From positions 372,001 to 436,000 of the forward strand of contig NZ_JBHTIH010000002.1 in assembly GCF_042677045.1 (NCBI RefSeq): 64,000 nt of DNA, given 5' to 3'. The position numbers and the translations under genes were made by a program. Shown here piece after piece: positions 61,669 through 64,000 of this stretch. Each line of letters opens with the position of its first letter. Position 1 is the stretch's first letter. The DNA comes from Lysobacter_K koreensis (GTDB taxonomy: Bacteria > Pseudomonadota > Gammaproteobacteria > Xanthomonadales > Xanthomonadaceae). The notes under the pieces were generated by a model. It saw only the letters and a program-made list of their open reading frames with translations, ran no database searches and had not been told where the DNA came from.

Positions 61669-63090
61669 ATGAATGCACGTCCTGGTTTCCGCGGCGAGCG
61701 CGGCGAGAAGCGCTTCGAGACCCGCGCCGAACAGCGCATCGACCAGCTGCGCGTGCCGCCGCAGTCGATCGAGGCCGAGCAGGCGGTGCTCGGCGGCCTG
61801 ATGCTCGCCCCCGACGCCTACGACCGGGTCGCCGACCAGCTCACCGACCGCGACTTCTACCGCCGCGACCACCAGCTGATCTACCGCGCGATCCGCGAGC
61901 TGGCGGAGAAGAACAAACCCTTCGACGCGGTCACCCTGGGCGAGTGGTTCGAGTCGATCGGCGAGTCCGAGCAGGTCGCCGGTGGCGCCTACCTGATCGA
62001 ACTGGCCAGCACCACGCCGTCGGCCGCGAATATCGTCGCCTACGCCGAGATCGTGCGCGACAAGGCGGTGCTGCGGCAGCTGATCGAGGTCGGTACCGGC
62101 ATCGTCAACGACGGCTTCCAGCCCGACGGCCGCGACAGCAGCGAGATCCTCTCGGCCGCCGAGCAGCAGGTGTTCGCGATCGCCGAGGCCGGCGCGCGCG
62201 GTCGCACCGATTTCACCCCGGTCAACAAGGCGCTGTCGGAAGCGTTCGACGTACTGCAGACGCGCTATGCGAACGGCGGCACCGTTACCGGGCTGCCGAC
62301 CGGCTACACCGAATTCGACGAGATGACGGCCGGCCTGCAGCCGACCGACCTGCTGATCCTCGCCGCGCGTCCGGCGATGGGCAAGACCACGCTCGCGCTG
62401 AACATGGCCGAGCACGCCGCGATCCGCACCAAGAAGGCGGTTGCGGTGTTCTCGATGGAAATGTCGGCCAGCCAGCTCGCGCTGCGCCTGATCTCGTCCA
62501 ATGGCCGCGTCAACGCCCAGCGACTGCGCAGCGGCCAGCTCGAGGACGAGGACTGGAGCCGCGTCACCAGCGCGATCCGCATGCTGCGCGACGCCAAGAT
62601 CTTCATCGACGACACTCCCGGCCTGTCGCCCGACGTGCTGCGCGCCAAGGCGCGGCGGCTCAAGCGCGAGCACGACCTGGGCCTGATCGTGATCGACTAC
62701 CTGCAGTTGATGGCGGTGCCCGGCAACAACGAGAACCGCGCGACCGAGATCTCGGAGATCTCGCGCTCGCTCAAGCACCTCGCCAAGGAACTCAATGTGC
62801 CGGTGATCGCGTTGTCGCAGCTCAACCGCTCGCTGGAAAGCCGCGCCGACAAGCGCCCGGTGATGGCCGACCTGCGCGAGTCCGGCGCGATCGAGCAGGA
62901 CGCCGACGTGATCGTGTTCATCTACCGCGACGACTACTACAACAAGGAAAACTCGCCGGACAAGGGTCTGGCGGAGGTCATCATCGGCAAGCAGCGTAAC
63001 GGCCCGACCGGGTCGATCAAGCTGAAGTTCTTCGGCGAGTACACGCGCTTCGACAACCTCTCGCACGACTCGGTCGGCAGCTTCGAGTAG
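61669..63090 (+). CDS. dnaB: Replicative DNA helicase DnaB
   Basis: The hexameric 5'-3' helicase that unwinds DNA at the fork, 473 residues. The N-terminal collar domain (VPPQSIEAEQAVLGGLMLAPDAYDRV) is followed by the RecA-like motor: Walker A ARPAMGKTTLAL, GLIVIDYLQLM (Walker B), ALSQLNRSLESR and DLRESGAIEQDADVIVFIYRD, with the arginine finger near QRNGPTG. No intein is present. The ATG at 61669 has AAGGAAA upstream; the open frame extends farther but without family likeness. It follows rplI as in most gammaproteobacteria and precedes alr. Confidence 0.97.
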   Translation: MNARPGFRGERGEKRFETRAEQRIDQLRVPPQSIEAEQAVLGGLMLAPDAYDRVADQLTDRDFYRRDHQLIYRAIRELAEKNKPFDAVTLGEWFESIGESEQVAGGAYLIELASTTPSAANIVAYAEIVRDKAVLRQLIEVGTGIVNDGFQPDGRDSSEILSAAEQQVFAIAEAGARGRTDFTPVNKALSEAFDVLQTRYANGGTVTGLPTGYTEFDEMTAGLQPTDLLILAARPAMGKTTLALNMAEHAAIRTKKAVAVFSMEMSASQLALRLISSNGRVNAQRLRSGQLEDEDWSRVTSAIRMLRDAKIFIDDTPGLSPDVLRAKARRLKREHDLGLIVIDYLQLMAVPGNNENRATEISEISRSLKHLAKELNVPVIALSQLNRSLESRADKRPVMADLRESGAIEQDADVIVFIYRDDYYNKENSPDKGLAEVIIGKQRNGPTGSIKLKFFGEYTRFDNLSHDSVGSFE

Positions 63091-63162
63091 CGGCCCCAGC
63101 AACTCACTGCTGCGTCATCGGCATCTTGGGTTCGAACTGGTGGAGCCAGCGGTAGGCGGCGC

Positions 63163-63168
63163 TACAAT
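63163..63168 (+). promoter_or_regulatory. Candidate -10 box for alr
   Basis: TACAAT at 63163-63168, 43 bases before the preferred alr start. The -35 is weak. Its position seven bases before the upstream ATG (63175) argues that translation starts at the later ATG. Confidence 0.4.
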
Positions 63169-63210
63169 TTGGCCATGGCCCGCCGCGGTGGGCAGTCACG
63201 TACAGGCGCC

Positions 63211-64000
63211 ATGACCACACCCGCGAGCCAGCGTCCCACCCGGATCGTCGTGGACCTCGACCACCTGACCTTCAACCTGTCCAACATCAGGTCGCACGTC
63301 GGCGTACCGGTCATGGGGATCGTCAAGGCCAATGCCTACGGCCACGGCTTGGTGCCGGTGGCCTTGCACCTGCAGGCGCAAGGCGTCGAACAACTGGGCG
63401 TGGCGTTCGTGGAGGAGGGCGTCGCCTTGCGCCAGGCCGGCATCACCACGCCGATCCTTGTGCTCGGCGGCATCTTCGGCCCACAGGTCGCGCAGTTCAT
63501 CGTTCACGACCTGGAGATCACCGTTTCCTCGCTGGACAAGCTGCGCCAGGTGGAAGCCGCCGCGCAGGCGCTGGGCCGCAAGGCCGTGATCCACCTGAAG
63601 ATCGACACCGGGATGGAGCGGATTGGCGTGCACAGCTACTCCGCCAAGTCCTTCATCGAGGCGGCGGTGGCGTCGACGTGGTGCGAGCTCAAAGGCATCT
63701 ATTCGCATCTGGCCTGTGCCGACGACCCCAACTCGCCGATGACCGCGGAACAGTTGGAACGGTTCCTCGAAGCGTGCGAACACATCAGCCGCCTCGGCGC
63801 ACCGATGCCGCTGCGCCATCTCGCCAATTCCGGCGGCATCCTGCACTTTCCGCAGACCCATCTGGACATGGTGCGTCCCGGCATCCTGCTGTACGGCGTG
63901 CTGCCCGATCCTGCGTCGCAGCCCACGGTGACGGTCAAACCGGCGCTGTCGCTGGTATCGCAGGTGGTCTACTTCAAGGTGGTCAAGGCCAACAACCCGG
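63211..64000 (+). CDS. alr: Alanine racemase, 3' end outside window
   Basis: A PLP enzyme that makes D-alanine for peptidoglycan. The first 263 residues are in the window. The PLP-binding Lys39 lies in MGIVKANAYGHGL, the hallmark of the family; further marks are VAFVEEGVALRQAGI, HLKIDTGMERIGV, YSHLACAD (close to the usual TH(F/L)A) and LANSGGILHFPQTHLDMVRPGILLYG. The catalytic Tyr lies beyond the window. Two in-frame ATGs are possible (63175 and 63211); the later is preferred because of a promoter-like TACAAT near the first. It follows dnaB in the usual order. Confidence 0.94.
   Translation, partial: MTTPASQRPTRIVVDLDHLTFNLSNIRSHVGVPVMGIVKANAYGHGLVPVALHLQAQGVEQLGVAFVEEGVALRQAGITTPILVLGGIFGPQVAQFIVHDLEITVSSLDKLRQVEAAAQALGRKAVIHLKIDTGMERIGVHSYSAKSFIEAAVASTWCELKGIYSHLACADDPNSPMTAEQLERFLEACEHISRLGAPMPLRHLANSGGILHFPQTHLDMVRPGILLYGVLPDPASQPTVTVKPALSLVSQVVYFKVVKANNP

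Noticed and set aside
63175..63210. Earlier ATG as the alr start
   Set aside because: It lies seven bases after a TACAAT -10-like box with no ribosome-binding site. The 12 extra residues are Arg/Gly-rich and unlike the family N terminus, though the choice is not certain.

Overview
The window is a dense, GC-rich (roughly 70%) stretch of a gammaproteobacterial chromosome. It is best explained as a member of the Xanthomonadaceae, of the Lysobacter/Luteimonas/Xanthomonas type. This placement is an inference from several signs: GTAG-headed REP-like palindromes, a methionine synthase encoded as two genes, a 180-kDa NAD-glutamate dehydrogenase, a sucA-sucB-lpd cluster, a YtrA-type regulator with a GGTG-N16-CACC operator, and a eukaryote-like kynurenine pathway. 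No tRNA, rRNA, CRISPR array, insertion sequence or prophage was seen. Most genes are housekeeping or central metabolism. Repeats of several families fill the gaps.

Layout. 1-6.8 kb: end of pbpC, a peroxiredoxin, a CbpA-like DnaJ protein, a PilH-like response regulator, an AcuI-type reductase, a LOG-family protein and a methyltransferase. 6.9-12.7 kb: the 2-oxoglutarate dehydrogenase complex on the minus strand (sucA, sucB, lpdA). 12.8-17.2 kb: a tight minus-strand operon purB - two VOC proteins - ribosomal oxygenase - GNAT acetyltransferase. 17.4-21.7 kb: fumC, then three poorly known genes among REP-like elements. 21.7-24.7 kb: a YtrA-type GntR/ABC-transporter operon with a recognisable promoter and operator. 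24.8-29.8 kb: a glutathione peroxidase, two Mip/FKBP-type isomerases, ugd, slyX and a DUF2058 gene. 29.8-34.96 kb: a methionine-cycle operon (SahR-like regulator, metH N-terminal gene, metH C-terminal gene) followed by tandem repeats that carry copies of the metH 3' end. 35.1-41.5 kb: an acyl-CoA dehydrogenase and the giant NAD-glutamate dehydrogenase. 41.5-44.9 kb: a palindrome-rich gap with a strong terminator, NAD kinase, a 5'-nucleotidase and two small-family genes. 45.0-55.2 kb: exonuclease I and the tryptophan/kynurenine degradation operon. 55.3-63.1 kb: asnS, an IscA-like protein, a DUF885 metallopeptidase-like protein, then the conserved rpsF-rpsR-rplI-dnaB block (no priB between rpsF and rpsR). 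63.2 kb-end: the start of alr.

How the genes work together. The kynurenine block reads, in transcription order: SDR, PilZ, aminomuconate-semialdehyde dehydrogenase, beta-carbonic anhydrase, RidA-type (aminomuconate deaminase-like), 3-hydroxyanthranilate dioxygenase, ACMS decarboxylase, kynureninase, kynurenine 3-monooxygenase, exonuclease I. This covers kynurenine to 2-aminomuconate and probably its deamination. Tryptophan dioxygenase, formamidase and the lower meta pathway are not in the window. The carbonic anhydrase overlaps its downstream neighbour by 4 bases, so it is an integral member; it may handle CO2 released by the decarboxylase.

The most unusual signal is at 29911-30130. Two 110-bp tandem units each carry a copy of the last ten codons of metH, including the stop, and every difference from the real gene end in those codons is synonymous. 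Other notable features are REP-like elements that supply the stop codons of several genes, nested dyads at the sahR and ytrA-type promoters, and a palindrome cluster ending in a strong terminator between gdhB and nadK.
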